A stretch of DNA of 64,000 bases from positions 571,364 to 635,363 of the forward strand of contig NZ_CSTE01000001.1 in assembly GCF_001368915.1 (NCBI RefSeq). The letters are read 5' to 3'. The notes beneath the pieces are model-generated. The model saw nothing but the letters and a program-made list of their open reading frames with translations, was not told where the DNA came from and searched no databases. A program made the position numbers and the translations under genes. Below, piece by piece: positions 15,914-24,542 of the stretch; position 1 is the stretch's first letter, and each line of letters begins with the position of its first letter. Source of the DNA: Haloferax massiliensis. GTDB taxonomy: Archaea; Halobacteriota; Halobacteria; Halobacteriales; Haloferacaceae.

Positions 15914-17491
15914 ATGAAGGTACTCGTCACGGACCCGATCGCCGACGCGGGTCTGGATCGGCTACGCGAGGCCGGTTACGAGGTAGAGACCGCGTACGAC
16001 GTCGAAGGTGACGCCCTGCTCGAAGCCGTCTCCGACGCGAACGGGCTCATCGTCCGCTCCGGAACGCAGGTGACCGCCGAGGTGTTCGAGGCGGCTCCCG
16101 ACCTCGTCATCGTCGGACGCGCCGGCATCGGCGTCGACAACATCGACATCGACGCCGCGACCCAACACGGCGTCATCGTCGCCAACGCGCCCGAGGGGAA
16201 CGTCCGCGCCGCCGCCGAGCACACCGTCGCGATGGGCTTCGCCGCCGCGCGCTCGATTCCGCAGGCCCACGCCCGCCTCAAGGACGGCGAGTGGGCCAAG
16301 TCCGACTACCTCGGCAACGAGGTCAACGGCAAGACCCTCGGCGTCGTCGGCCTCGGCCGCGTCGGCCAGGAGGTCGCGAAGAAGTTCTCGTCGCTCGGGA
16401 TGGACATCGTCGCCTACGACCCCTACATCGGCGAGGAGCGCGCCGACCAGCTCGGTGCCGAACTCGTCGAGTTCGACGCCTGTCTCGCCCGCGCCGACTT
16501 CCTCACCGTCCACACGCCGCTGACCCCCGAGACGGAGGGGCTCATCTCCACCGACGAACTCGAAACGATGGGGAGCGGCTACCTCATCAACTGCGCCCGC
16601 GGCGGCGTCGTCGACGAGGCCGCCCTCGCCGAGGCCGTCGACGCCGGCGTCATCGACGGGGCCGCGGTCGACGTGTTCGCCGACGAACCCGTCTCGCCCG
16701 ACAACCCGCTTCTCTCCGTCGACGACGTGGTCGTCACGCCGCACCTCGGCGCGTCCACCTCGGCCGCACAGGAGAACGTCGCCGTCTCGACGGCCGACCA
16801 AATCGTCGCCGCGTTCCGCGACGAACCCGTCATCAACGCGCTCAACGCGCCGTCGGTCGACGAGAGCGCCTTCCCGCGCATCCAGCCGTACATCGGTCTC
16901 GCCGAGACCGCCGGGAAAATCGCCGCTCAACTGCTCGACGGTCGCCTCGGCGAAGTCGAGGTCACCTACACCGGCGACATCGCCGCCGAGGACATCGAAC
17001 TCGTCACGGCCTCCGCGCTGAAGGGCGTCTTCGCGCCGCTCGAATGGCAGGTCAACGCCGTCAACGCCCCGCAGGTCGCCAAGGAGCGCGGCATCGAGGT
17101 CGTCGAGTCGAAGTCCCGCCAGTCGGACGACTTCCAGAGCCTCGTGACCGTCACCGTCCGCAACGGCGACGAGGAGATGACCGTCTCCGGGACGCTTTTC
17201 ACCGGCGAGGACCCGCGCATCGTCCGCATCAACGGCTACCGGCTGGACGCCATCCCGTACGGCCAGATGCTCGTCGCCCGCAACTACGACAAGCCGGGCG
17301 TCATCGGCTTCATCGGGACCGTCCTCGGCGAGAACGACGTGAACATCGCCGGGATGTTCAACGCCCGCCGCGCGAAGGCCGGCGGCGAGGCGCTGACCGT
17401 CTACAACCTCGACGACGACGTGCCGGACGACGTTCGGGAGAAACTCCTCGCCGACGACCGCATCATCGACGTGGACCTCATCACGCTCTGA
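15914..17491 (+). CDS. serA: D-3-phosphoglycerate dehydrogenase
   Basis: First step of serine synthesis, 3-phosphoglycerate to 3-phosphohydroxypyruvate with NAD+. At 525 residues it is the long form: substrate and NAD domains (GVVGLGRVGQEVAKK; Arg, Glu and His catalytic positions in NCARGGVVDEAAL, DVFADEP and PHLGAST), then the allosteric substrate-binding domain, then a C-terminal ACT domain (MLVARNYDKPGVIGFIGTVL) that usually senses serine. The ATG at 15914 fits the family start; the longer open frame crosses the promoter and the divergent gene. Single gene, probably controlled at the inverted repeat upstream. Confidence 0.96.
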   Translation: MKVLVTDPIADAGLDRLREAGYEVETAYDVEGDALLEAVSDANGLIVRSGTQVTAEVFEAAPDLVIVGRAGIGVDNIDIDAATQHGVIVANAPEGNVRAAAEHTVAMGFAAARSIPQAHARLKDGEWAKSDYLGNEVNGKTLGVVGLGRVGQEVAKKFSSLGMDIVAYDPYIGEERADQLGAELVEFDACLARADFLTVHTPLTPETEGLISTDELETMGSGYLINCARGGVVDEAALAEAVDAGVIDGAAVDVFADEPVSPDNPLLSVDDVVVTPHLGASTSAAQENVAVSTADQIVAAFRDEPVINALNAPSVDESAFPRIQPYIGLAETAGKIAAQLLDGRLGEVEVTYTGDIAAEDIELVTASALKGVFAPLEWQVNAVNAPQVAKERGIEVVESKSRQSDDFQSLVTVTVRNGDEEMTVSGTLFTGEDPRIVRINGYRLDAIPYGQMLVARNYDKPGVIGFIGTVLGENDVNIAGMFNARRAKAGGEALTVYNLDDDVPDDVREKLLADDRIIDVDLITL

Positions 17492-17541
17492 AGCGGGCGG
17501 CCCGCGCCTCTTTCTGAGAAACGACTACGACCGAAACGACG

Positions 17542-18168
17542 CTACCGCCGGCCGAGCGCCGACGCGACTCTCTCGACCACGCGCCCGACGGCGGCTTGCA
17601 CCGCGGCGGCCGCGTCCGACTCGTCGCCCGAGCGACGAGACAGGTCGTTCGACCGGCCCGAGCGGTCGGGCGTCCGCTGACGGCCGCGGCCGCGGCCGCG
17701 ACTCTCGGCCAGCAACTGTTCGTAGTGGTCGATTATCTCCTGTTGGTCCGCATCGGCGTTCTCAAGACGCTCGCTGAGTCGAGCGTTCGCGCGGCGAAGC
17801 GCCTCGTTCTCGCGCTGGAGCGACTCTCGGCTCCGTGCGTCGGTGGCCGACGACGGGCGGCGGCCGCGCGACTGCTGACGACCGCGCGACTGCGAGGCCG
17901 TGGACGCCTGTGCTGACGCGGTGGTTGCGCGTGAGGGGGAGGATGCTGACGCGGTGGTTGCGCGTGAGGACGAGGGCGCTGACGAGGCCGTGGATGCGCG
18001 GGTGGACGCGGCCGAAGACGCGGGGGCTGAGGCGGCCGAAGACGCGGGGGCTGAGGCGGCCGAAGACGCGGTTTCGGACGGCCCGTTCTCGATTCCGTCC
18101 GGCGGGTACGTTCTCGAACCGGCCCCGTCCCGACTGACGGTCCCGGTCGGCATGCTGCTGAGCGACAT
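17542..18168 (-). CDS. Ser/Ala-rich, coiled-coil protein of unknown function
   Basis: About 208 residues. The N-terminal half is low-complexity Ser/Ala/Thr (ASSAASAP-like and SRATTASA repeats), encoded by tandem DNA repeats. The second half has a clear heptad pattern (RESLQRENEALRRANARLSE, IDHYEQLLAES) of a coiled coil, then an Arg/Gly-rich stretch and a short amphipathic C terminus (VQAAVGRVVERVASALGRR). I see no signal peptide. The coiled coil and position suggest a real gene, but the repeats make the N terminus uncertain; MPTGTV at 18153 is another start. The opposite frame over this region is a codon-bias shadow. Confidence 0.55.
   Translation of the reverse strand: MSLSSMPTGTVSRDGAGSRTYPPDGIENGPSETASSAASAPASSAASAPASSAASTRASTASSAPSSSRATTASASSPSRATTASAQASTASQSRGRQQSRGRRPSSATDARSRESLQRENEALRRANARLSERLENADADQQEIIDHYEQLLAESRGRGRGRQRTPDRSGRSNDLSRRSGDESDAAAAVQAAVGRVVERVASALGRR
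17911..17969. repeat. 26-base direct repeat, two exact copies
   Basis: A 26-base unit occurs at 17911-17936 and again at 17944-17969, period 33, inside the Ser/Ala-rich gene. It encodes repeated SRATTASA segments. Confidence 0.8.
18008..18071. repeat. 24-base tandem repeat, about 2.7 copies
   Basis: Units at 18008-18031 and 18032-18055 are identical, and a partial copy continues to 18071. They encode ASSAASAP-type octapeptides in the Ser/Ala-rich protein. Such arrays vary in copy number by slippage. Confidence 0.8.
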
Positions 18169-18279
18169 CGTGTGGCACAACGTACCACAGAATGAAAAGG
18201 ATGCGTCAGACGCGCACCCGACGCGCGTCATCGTGCCCGGGGTGACCGCTCCGTCGGTCGCCGAGGGCGGACGGCGCGC

Positions 18280-19539
18280 CTACTCGGCGAGGTGTTCGAG
18301 CACCGCTTCGGTGTCGTTCGGGACGGGTTCGGGGTCGTCGCCCGCCTCGAACGCCGCGTCGGGGTCCTTCAGCAGGTGGCCCGTCGTGAGACAGACGACC
18401 TGTTCGTCCGCGTCGACGACGCCCTCGGCGCGGAGCTTTCGGAGGCCGGCGACGGAGGCGGCGGAGGCGGGTTCGACGCCGACGCCCTCGGCCGCGAGGT
18501 CGCGCTGTGCCTCGGTGATTTCCTCGTCGGAGACGGCGACGGCCGTGCCGTCCGTCTCGCGGATGCCGGGGAGCGCCTTCGGCGCGTTGACCGGGTTGCC
18601 GATGCGGATGGCGGTCGCGCGCGTCTCGACGTCCTCCCAGCGGCGGGTCTCGTCCCAGCCGTTCTCGACGGCCTCGACCATCGGGGCCGCGCCCTCGGCC
18701 TGTACGCCGGTCAGCTTCGGCACGTCCTCGACGTCGAGCGCGCCCGACTGAACGAGTTCGCGGAACGCCTTGTAGAGCGCCGAGGTGTTGCCCGCGTTAC
18801 CGACGGGGAGGACGATGCGGTCCGGATAGCCGCCGTAGTCCTCGTGGAACTCTTCGAGGATTTCGAGGCCGATGGTCTTCTGGCCCTCAAGCCGGAAGGG
18901 GTTCAGCGAGTTGAGGAGGTACGCCTCGCCGCGGGCGGCGAGGTCCTGGACGATGTCGAGACAGGAGTCGAAGTTGCCGTCGACTTCGAGGATTCGGGCG
19001 TCGTGAAGCGACGCCTGCGCGATTTTCCCGGCGGCGACCTTGCCGGCGGGGAGGAGCACGAGCGTCTCCATCCCGCCGCGCGCGCCGTAGGCGGCGAGCG
19101 CGGCCGAGGTGTTCCCGGTCGAGGCACAGGCGAGGCGGCCGACGCCGAGTTCCTTCGCCACGCGGACGCCGACGGTCATGCCGCGGTCCTTGAACGAGCC
19201 GGTGGGGTTCATCCCCTCGTGTTTGACGCGGAGCGTCTCGACGCCCACGTCGGCTTCGAGGCGCGGGACCTCGTGGAGGGGCGTCGCGCCCTCGGGGAGC
19301 GAAACGCCCTCCTCGAAGGGGAGCGCGGCGTTGTAGCGCCAGACGCCGCGGCCCTCGAAGTCGTCCCACGTCGGCGGGGAGGCGTAGCGGACTTCGAGGA
19401 GGCCGTCGCAGTCGTCGCAGGTGTACCGAACGTCCTCGAACGGCGCGAACTGCGCGCCGCACGCGATACATTCGAGCCAGGTGCCGTCGTCGGCGACGGA
19501 TGGCTCCTCGGGGGCGGGTGCCGTGAGTTCGAGGCTCAT
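18280..19539 (-). CDS. thrC: Threonine synthase
   Basis: PLP enzyme converting O-phosphohomoserine to threonine. The 419 residues begin with a small Cys4 ribbon (CIACG...CDDCDG, about 24-46), common in archaeal ThrC. The PLP lysine lies in NPTGSFKDRG, with the phosphate-binding loop in GNAGNTSALYKAF and the typical ASTGNTSAALAAYGARGG. The ATG at 19539 gives the family N terminus; upstream codons in frame are not conserved-looking. The next gene upstream on the same strand is an HTH regulator, with 96 bases between. Confidence 0.95.
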   Translation of the reverse strand: MSLELTAPAPEEPSVADDGTWLECIACGAQFAPFEDVRYTCDDCDGLLEVRYASPPTWDDFEGRGVWRYNAALPFEEGVSLPEGATPLHEVPRLEADVGVETLRVKHEGMNPTGSFKDRGMTVGVRVAKELGVGRLACASTGNTSAALAAYGARGGMETLVLLPAGKVAAGKIAQASLHDARILEVDGNFDSCLDIVQDLAARGEAYLLNSLNPFRLEGQKTIGLEILEEFHEDYGGYPDRIVLPVGNAGNTSALYKAFRELVQSGALDVEDVPKLTGVQAEGAAPMVEAVENGWDETRRWEDVETRATAIRIGNPVNAPKALPGIRETDGTAVAVSDEEITEAQRDLAAEGVGVEPASAASVAGLRKLRAEGVVDADEQVVCLTTGHLLKDPDAAFEAGDDPEPVPNDTEAVLEHLAE

Positions 19540-19635
19540 TGCTCGGGCGGTGGCACCAGAGGGACAAAAGCGGGCGGGTTTGGGCGGCACCTGCCGGGCG
19601 ACGGACTCGCCGGGAGCGCGGTCGACCGGGGAGAG

Positions 19636-20007
19636 CTACGACTCGCCGAAGGCGTCGATGCGGGCGTGTACGTCCTCTGCCCACTCGTCGAGCGCGGCGT
19701 GCATCATCTCTTTGGCCTCGGGGAGCGGCGTCGCCGTGTACTGGTAGACGTAACCGCCGGGGTCGAGCAGGCGGCGCTTGCGCTCGGTGAGGCCCTTGTC
19801 GAGGAGCGTCGTCAGCGAGCGGTTGACGTTGCTCCGGTCGCGGTCGAGCACCTCCGCGAGTTCGGCGACGGTGCTCCCGGGGTTGTCGAGTAGTGCGAGA
19901 TACGTCCGGCTCTCGTGGCTCTGGATGCCGAAGACGCACGCGAGGACCTGTCCGAAGTTCGGGTCCTCGGTCTCCATCAGTTCGCCCATGTCCGGTGCGT
20001 CGGCCAT
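19636..20007 (-). CDS. TrmB/MarR-like winged-helix transcriptional regulator
   Basis: A 123-residue single-domain regulator. The winged helix spans about 30-95: ESRTYLALLDNPGSTVAELA then LDRDRSNVNRSLTTLLDKGL is the helix-turn-helix, followed by a wing with LLDPGGYVYQYTATPL. The C-terminal helix (EMMHAALDEWAEDVHARID) is likely for dimerisation. No effector domain is present. The ATG at 20007 is preferred to the GTG two codons upstream. Its target could be thrC downstream on the same strand, but this is a guess from position. Confidence 0.8.
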   Translation of the reverse strand: MADAPDMGELMETEDPNFGQVLACVFGIQSHESRTYLALLDNPGSTVAELAEVLDRDRSNVNRSLTTLLDKGLTERKRRLLDPGGYVYQYTATPLPEAKEMMHAALDEWAEDVHARIDAFGES

Positions 20008-20086
20008 GCACACCTGTTCGCCGTGCGCCGGATTAAACCCTCACCTACAGGCGAGCGAGCGGTCGGGGCCGGACGGGACGCCGCGG

Positions 20087-20326
20087 CTACTCCGCCTTCG
20101 CGTAGCCCATCTTCAGCACGCACGCCCGCATCCCGTCTTCGTCTTCGTGTTTGTGGAGCGTCGTCGGCGTGTCGCAGTAAAAGACCGTGCCGTCGTGGCG
20201 GAGCGTCACCTCGTGGACGCCGCCGAGCAGCTCCGCTCGGACGACGACCCGGCGGCCCTCGCGGAGCGCGTCGAGGATTTCGTCTGCGGTCAGTTCGCCG
20301 GACTCGACTCGGAGCGGCTCGGGCAT
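20087..20326 (-). CDS. Small haloarchaeal protein, 79 residues, unknown function
   Basis: Compact mixed helix/strand sequence: an N-terminal helix (LTADEILDALREGRRVVVRA) runs into a beta-rich part (EVTLRHDGTVFYCDTPTTL) and ends GMRACVLKMGYAKAE. No metal-binding cluster or membrane segment. Homologues of this size are common in Halobacteria, to my recollection as an unnamed DUF. It stands alone, with no overlap with its neighbours. Confidence 0.7.
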   Translation of the reverse strand: MPEPLRVESGELTADEILDALREGRRVVVRAELLGGVHEVTLRHDGTVFYCDTPTTLHKHEDEDGMRACVLKMGYAKAE

Positions 20327-20432
20327 ACCGGAGGGTCGCGGGCGAGCGCTATCAGTATTGTCGATGGCGGCGAGTGCCGACAGGAACGCGTGCCGACAGC
20401 GGGCGGCGAGTCGAGCCGAAACCGGACCCGAC

Positions 20433-21125
20433 TCAGTTCGTCGTCCAGTTGGACCGGTGTTCCTCGTCCGTCGTCGGCACCTCCACGCCCTCGACGGCCT
20501 CCGCGACTTCGGTCTCCTTCGGCGTGTCGATGTGCCAGCGGTCGATTTCGTCCTCGAAGCCCCGCAGCGTCTCCGACACCTTCGACTTCAGCTCGTCGTC
20601 GTTGACGTTCACCTCGAAGACGAACCGCTCGTCGCCGGAGCCGCGGCCGACCCGCTGGATGTTCGCGCTCACGAGTTCGTTGTCGAAGTAGTACGGGGCC
20701 AACTGGGTCATCACGTTGCGGTAGACCGTGTCCTCGACCTTCCGCAGCGCCTTCCGCCCGGCGGAGTCGGCCGCGCGAGCGACGTAGTTGATGGAGTCCT
20801 GCCACGACTCGACGGCCCCCTCGTTGTCGCCCTCTTCGACCCGCTCGTAGGACCGAGAGAGCTTCTCTCCCGCCGTTTTGAGGTCGTCGTTGGGCGTCTT
20901 GCCCGCCTTCTCGCCCTCGCCCTCGCCGACGCTGGCCTGCTGGGCAGTCTTCTCGTTTACGTCCTCGCCGAGTCGCTCGTGGGACTTGGGTCGCCACTCG
21001 TCCCAGTCGTCGAAGGCGTCGCCGTCGACGTCGGCGTCGCGGAGCGCGCGGGTGATTCGCTCCCCGTGTTCGACGACCTCGTCCCAGGTGCCACGGCGTT
21101 TGAACCCGGAGATGCTCTCTTCCAT
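20433..21125 (-). CDS. DUF5828-like haloarchaeal protein
   Basis: A 230-residue acidic soluble protein. It begins MEESISGFKRRGTWDEVVEH, which I associate with the haloarchaeal DUF5828 family, and is mostly helical with a charged middle (about 60-110) and a more folded C-terminal part (RFVFEVNVNDDELKSKVSET). Function unknown. Possible roles cannot be read from the neighbours. The ATG at 21125 has an AT-richer stretch upstream (21150-21165 reads GGTATAAACTC on the plus strand) that may hold its promoter. Confidence 0.65.
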   Translation of the reverse strand: MEESISGFKRRGTWDEVVEHGERITRALRDADVDGDAFDDWDEWRPKSHERLGEDVNEKTAQQASVGEGEGEKAGKTPNDDLKTAGEKLSRSYERVEEGDNEGAVESWQDSINYVARAADSAGRKALRKVEDTVYRNVMTQLAPYYFDNELVSANIQRVGRGSGDERFVFEVNVNDDELKSKVSETLRGFEDEIDRWHIDTPKETEVAEAVEGVEVPTTDEEHRSNWTTN

Positions 21126-21198
21126 TGTCGTTGACGGGACTACGTGCCAGACGGTATAAACTCTACGAGGAGACAGGTTCGCACACGGGTGAGAACGT

Positions 21199-21408
21199 CT
21201 AGCGGTCGCCGTAGACGAACCGCTCTGCGGCCGCGTCGAGGCGGGCCGACACCCGACCGAGCCACGCCGTCGGCGACGCGGCCCGGAGCGCCGACTCGTC
21301 GAGTTCGATTCGGTCGTCGCCGAACGGGTCGCGGTCCCCGCTCGCGGCGGCGTCCACGACGGTGGTCATCGAACACCGGCCGCACGCCTCTCGGGTCGAG
21401 TCTCCCAT
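21199..21408 (-). CDS. Small protein with CxxC, 69 residues, unknown function
   Basis: Starts MGDSTREACGRCSMTTVV and continues with an acidic body (DRDPFGDDRIELDESALRAA) and a C-terminal helix (AWLGRVSARLDAAAERFVYG). A TTTATT box lies 25-30 bases before the ATG at 21408, supporting this start over the internal Met at 21369, although the CGRC motif is then unpaired (one metal site per dimer, or a redox pair). No function recognised. The gene diverges from the cupin gene and shares its promoter region. Confidence 0.6.
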   Translation of the reverse strand: MGDSTREACGRCSMTTVVDAAASGDRDPFGDDRIELDESALRAASPTAWLGRVSARLDAAAERFVYGDR

Positions 21409-21432
21409 GCGCCGGGGTTCGGAACCTTCACG

Positions 21433-21438
21433 AATAAA
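21433..21438 (-). promoter_or_regulatory. TATA box for the CxxC small protein gene
   Basis: TTTATT on the minus strand, 25-30 bases upstream of the ATG at 21408. It forms a divergent promoter pair with the box at 21467. Confidence 0.6.
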
Positions 21439-21466
21439 CCTTGGTTTCCGGGCGGGTCGCGACGGG

Positions 21467-21474
21467 CTTATACG
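21467..21474 (+). promoter_or_regulatory. TATA box for the cupin gene
   Basis: CTTATACG lies 23-30 bases before the ATG at 21497, the ideal spacing for a leaderless transcript. Confidence 0.7.
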
Positions 21475-21496
21475 GTCGAACGTGTTGCTCCGTCTC

Positions 21497-21877
21497 ATGG
21501 GATATCGCGTCGTGGACGCAACCGCCGTCGAGCCCGCCGACGACCGCCCGTGCGAACTCCGCCGCATCGGCGGCGAGGGCGGCTTAGAGACCGTCGCGCT
21601 CAACCGCTTCCGGGCCGCCCCCGGCGAGCAGGTGCCGCTTTCGTACCACTACCACACCGAACAGGAGGAGGCCTTCTACGTCCTCTCGGGCACGCTGTTC
21701 GTCGAGACGCCGGACGAGACGTTCGAAGTCGGCGCCGACGGCCTGTTCGTCGCCGACCCGGAGAGCCCGCACCGGGCGTACAACCCCGAGGACGCCGACG
21801 AGCCGGTCGAACTGCTCGCGCTCGGCTCGCCGGCCGTGTCGGGCGACGCCGTTCCCTACGACCCCGACGAGGAATGA
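21497..21877 (+). CDS. Cupin-domain protein
   Basis: A 126-residue single-domain cupin. Motif 1 is SYHYHTEQEEAFYVLSG (metal ligands His, His, Glu) and motif 2 is ADPESPHRAYNP (His ligand), so a mononuclear metal site is intact. Small cupins of this type serve as isomerases, dioxygenases or sensor domains; the substrate is unknown. The ATG at 21497 is dictated by the TATA box. The stop overlaps the ATG of the next gene (ATGA), making a two-gene operon. Confidence 0.85.
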   Translation: MGYRVVDATAVEPADDRPCELRRIGGEGGLETVALNRFRAAPGEQVPLSYHYHTEQEEAFYVLSGTLFVETPDETFEVGADGLFVADPESPHRAYNPEDADEPVELLALGSPAVSGDAVPYDPDEE

Positions 21878-22527
21878 GGAGCGTCGAACCCGAGGACGCC
21901 GAGGGAGCCGGAACGCAGGACGAGCCGAGCGGGGCGGACGCGTCGGTTTCGGGGCCGGCCCTCGACCGCCCCGAGTGGGACGACGAGTACCTCGACCGAG
22001 TCGCCGAGCGACTCATGTACAACTACGACTTGGAGCGGGAGTACGCCGTCCGCGGCGAGCGGTTCGACCTGTTCGGCTCGATGCGGATGGAGAGCCAAAA
22101 GCAGTTCCTCCACCGGTCTATCAACTACGCCAACCACCACGCGATGGAGTACATGTTCGCGCGGCGGGTCGAGTCGGCGACGGTCGCCGAACTCGAACGG
22201 CTCGTCGAACTGGGTCACGCGCTCGCCGACGAGTGGATAGAACCCGACGAGGAGCACTACGGGACGGACTTCACGTTCGTGCTCGTCGCCGACGCGGTGC
22301 CGGAGGAAGTCCGGACGTTCGTGTCCGAGTTCGCCGACCGGACGCTCCTGAAGTTCGGCTACTACGGCCACTACGAGGTGAACGTCGCCGTCGTCGCGCC
22401 GGCAGACGAGGACGCCGTCGCCAGCCGCAACGCCGACTCGGTCGCCGCGTTCACGCTCTGGACCGACGGCTCGCCGGCGGTCTCAGACGGGCTGTTAGGC
22501 CGGGTCCTCGGGAAGTTGCGTCGGTAA
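21874..22527 (+). CDS. Haloarchaeal protein of unknown function, 217 residues
   Basis: Overlaps the cupin gene by four bases and is surely co-transcribed. A 30-residue acidic, probably disordered start is followed by a conserved-looking helical core (ERLMYNYDLEREYAVRGERF, QKQFLHRSINYANHHAMEYM) and a beta-containing C-terminal part (FTFVLVADAVPEEV, GHYEVNVAVVAP). No known motif or membrane segment. Coupling with a cupin hints at a shared small-molecule process, but nothing more specific can be said. Confidence 0.75.
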   Translation: MRSVEPEDAEGAGTQDEPSGADASVSGPALDRPEWDDEYLDRVAERLMYNYDLEREYAVRGERFDLFGSMRMESQKQFLHRSINYANHHAMEYMFARRVESATVAELERLVELGHALADEWIEPDEEHYGTDFTFVLVADAVPEEVRTFVSEFADRTLLKFGYYGHYEVNVAVVAPADEDAVASRNADSVAAFTLWTDGSPAVSDGLLGRVLGKLRR

Positions 22528-22528
22528 G

Positions 22529-22534
22529 AAAAAA
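22529..22534 (-). terminator. Oligo-T terminator after cstA
   Basis: T6 on the minus strand (A6 on the plus strand), about 50 bases past the cstA stop and between two convergent genes. Confidence 0.45.
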
Positions 22535-22583
22535 CGGAGTCGAAGGGTCGGCGGTCAGAGGCCGAGCGGCGAACGACCGCGCG

Positions 22584-24407
22584 TCAGTCGTCGCCCGGTT
22601 GCGGGCGACCGCCGCTACCGCCACCGCCGCCCGAACTCCGGGCGTCTTTGATGTTGTCGTAGCCGATTTTCGCCAGCGACAGCGCCAGATAGACGAGCAC
22701 CAGCGCGAGGACGATTTGGACGACCGCCGACACCATCGCGAAGGTGCCCGCCGAGGCCATCCACTCGGGGTTCAGGAACTTCGCGTAGAGGTTGTCGTGG
22801 AACGCGAGCCACAGCAGGCCGAGCGACGTGATGGTCGTCATGAGCGCCATCGGCAGGCCCGTGCTGAGAAGCTGTTTGGAGTCGTCCCAGTTGGCCAGCC
22901 AGACGGTCGCGGTCAGGAGCGCCAGCGCGGCGAGAAGCTGGTTCGCGCCGCCGAACAACTGCCAGAGCGTCAGCCACGAGCCGCTGGTGATGAGGATGTA
23001 CGCCGGCAGCGACTGCACGAACGCGTTGCCGTAGCGGTTGGTCGCGAACTCCTCGACCGGCGTCTCGGGCGTCCCGACGATTTCCTCCATCATGTAGCGA
23101 CCGAGGCGAACCGCCGTGTCGGTCGACGTGAGGAGGAAACTGACCAGCACGAGGGCCATGAACGGCCCGCCGAAGGAGGTCGGGATGCCGAAGCTCGACA
23201 GGATGACGCCGCCGCCCGCGGCGAACGTCGGGAGCGCGAGGCCGATACCGCCGCCCACGTCGGGCGCGATGATGGCGACCGTCGCCAGCGCGACGGTTGC
23301 GAGGAGGCCCTCGCCGAGCATGCCGCCGTAGCCGATGACGCGCGCGTCGGACTCCTTGTTCAGTTGCTTCGAGGTCGTGCCCGACGAGACGAGCGAGTGG
23401 AACCCGCTGATGGTCCCGCAGGCGATGGTGATGAACAGAAGCGGGAACAGCGGCGCGCCGGAGCGGCCGATGAACCCGTAGTACGGTTCGAGGTTCGTCA
23501 CGAGCGGCTGGGTCGGAGTCGTGAAGAACGTGCCCGCGACGATGGCGACGAGCGCGCCGCCGACGCCCGCGTACAGCAGGAACGACGAGAGGTAGTCGCG
23601 CGGTTGCAAAAGCACCCAGACCGGGAGGGCGCTCGCAATCGCCCCGTAGACGAGGATGAGCGGCACCCACGCCGCGGTGTTCCCGTTGAACGAACTCGCG
23701 CCGGGGAGCCACGACCCGGAGCCGGAGAACAGGACGAACGTCTCGGCGGGCGCGCGGGCCGCGGGTTCGAACAGCGCAACCGGGTACTGAATCCCCGCGT
23801 AGACGCCGACGAACATCGCCACGACGAACACGAACGTCCCGAGCAGGAACGGGAGGTTCAGCTGGTAGAGGTAGATGCCGAACAGCACCGCGAGGACGAT
23901 GTACACCAGACTCGCCGTGGCCGCCTCCGGATAGGCGTTGAACACGATGGCCACCACGAGGGCGAACACCGCGACGACGAGGACGATGGTGAGAAACGCG
24001 AACCACAACAGCATGTTCTTGCCGCGCTCGCCGACGTACTCGCCGATGATGTAGCCGATGGACTTCCCGTCGTGTCGCAGGCTGCTCGACAGCGACACGA
24101 AGTCGTGGACGCTCCCGAGAAGCGGGTTGCCGATGGCGATCCACGCGAGCGCGGGAACCCAGCCCCACACAACGCCCGCCGTAATCGGTCCGACAATCGG
24201 CGCGCCGCCCGCGATGCTCGAATAGTGATGCCCCAGTAACACCGGCTTTTTCGCCGGAACGTATTCTTGACCGTCTTCGTACTTGTGCGCTGGCGTCTCA
24301 CGACTGTCGTCGAGTTCGACGAACTGCGCGAGATATCGGGAGTAACCGAGATACCCGACGGTAAACAACGCGAGTACCGTGACGACCAACCAAATGACTT
24401 GTACCAT
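22584..24407 (-). CDS. cstA: Carbon starvation protein CstA family transporter
   Basis: A multipass membrane protein of 607 residues. CstA-type carriers take up pyruvate or peptides in bacteria; the haloarchaeal substrate is not established. Family landmarks are present: the early KKPVLLGHHYSSIAGGAPIV and GPITAGVVWGWVPALAW region, SVHDFVSLSSSLRH, GTISGFHSLVSSGTTSKQL, and about 15 hydrophobic segments. The C terminus ends in a Gly/Ser-rich tail (SSGGGGGSGG). The ATG at 24407 is embedded in a 12-base palindrome and begins directly with the first membrane helix; the longer frame adds 15 unlikely residues. Single gene. Confidence 0.9.
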   Translation of the reverse strand: MVQVIWLVVTVLALFTVGYLGYSRYLAQFVELDDSRETPAHKYEDGQEYVPAKKPVLLGHHYSSIAGGAPIVGPITAGVVWGWVPALAWIAIGNPLLGSVHDFVSLSSSLRHDGKSIGYIIGEYVGERGKNMLLWFAFLTIVLVVAVFALVVAIVFNAYPEAATASLVYIVLAVLFGIYLYQLNLPFLLGTFVFVVAMFVGVYAGIQYPVALFEPAARAPAETFVLFSGSGSWLPGASSFNGNTAAWVPLILVYGAIASALPVWVLLQPRDYLSSFLLYAGVGGALVAIVAGTFFTTPTQPLVTNLEPYYGFIGRSGAPLFPLLFITIACGTISGFHSLVSSGTTSKQLNKESDARVIGYGGMLGEGLLATVALATVAIIAPDVGGGIGLALPTFAAGGGVILSSFGIPTSFGGPFMALVLVSFLLTSTDTAVRLGRYMMEEIVGTPETPVEEFATNRYGNAFVQSLPAYILITSGSWLTLWQLFGGANQLLAALALLTATVWLANWDDSKQLLSTGLPMALMTTITSLGLLWLAFHDNLYAKFLNPEWMASAGTFAMVSAVVQIVLALVLVYLALSLAKIGYDNIKDARSSGGGGGSGGRPQPGDD

Positions 24408-24542
24408 GGTACGCTGCCCCACTCGGTGACACGAAAATGCCCACCTTAACATTAACGATAGATAGGAATGTATCGTGTTCGAACGACAGGTTCAATCGGC
24501 GAGGGACGCCGAAAATTATCACCGCGGGGTCGGTTTACCCAC

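Noticed and set aside
17900-18751. Plus-strand 283-residue frame over the Ser/Ala-rich gene and thrC
   Set aside because: Acidic Ala/Asp repeats arise from the complement of the Ser/Ala codons, and the frame then runs antisense through thrC with no family features.
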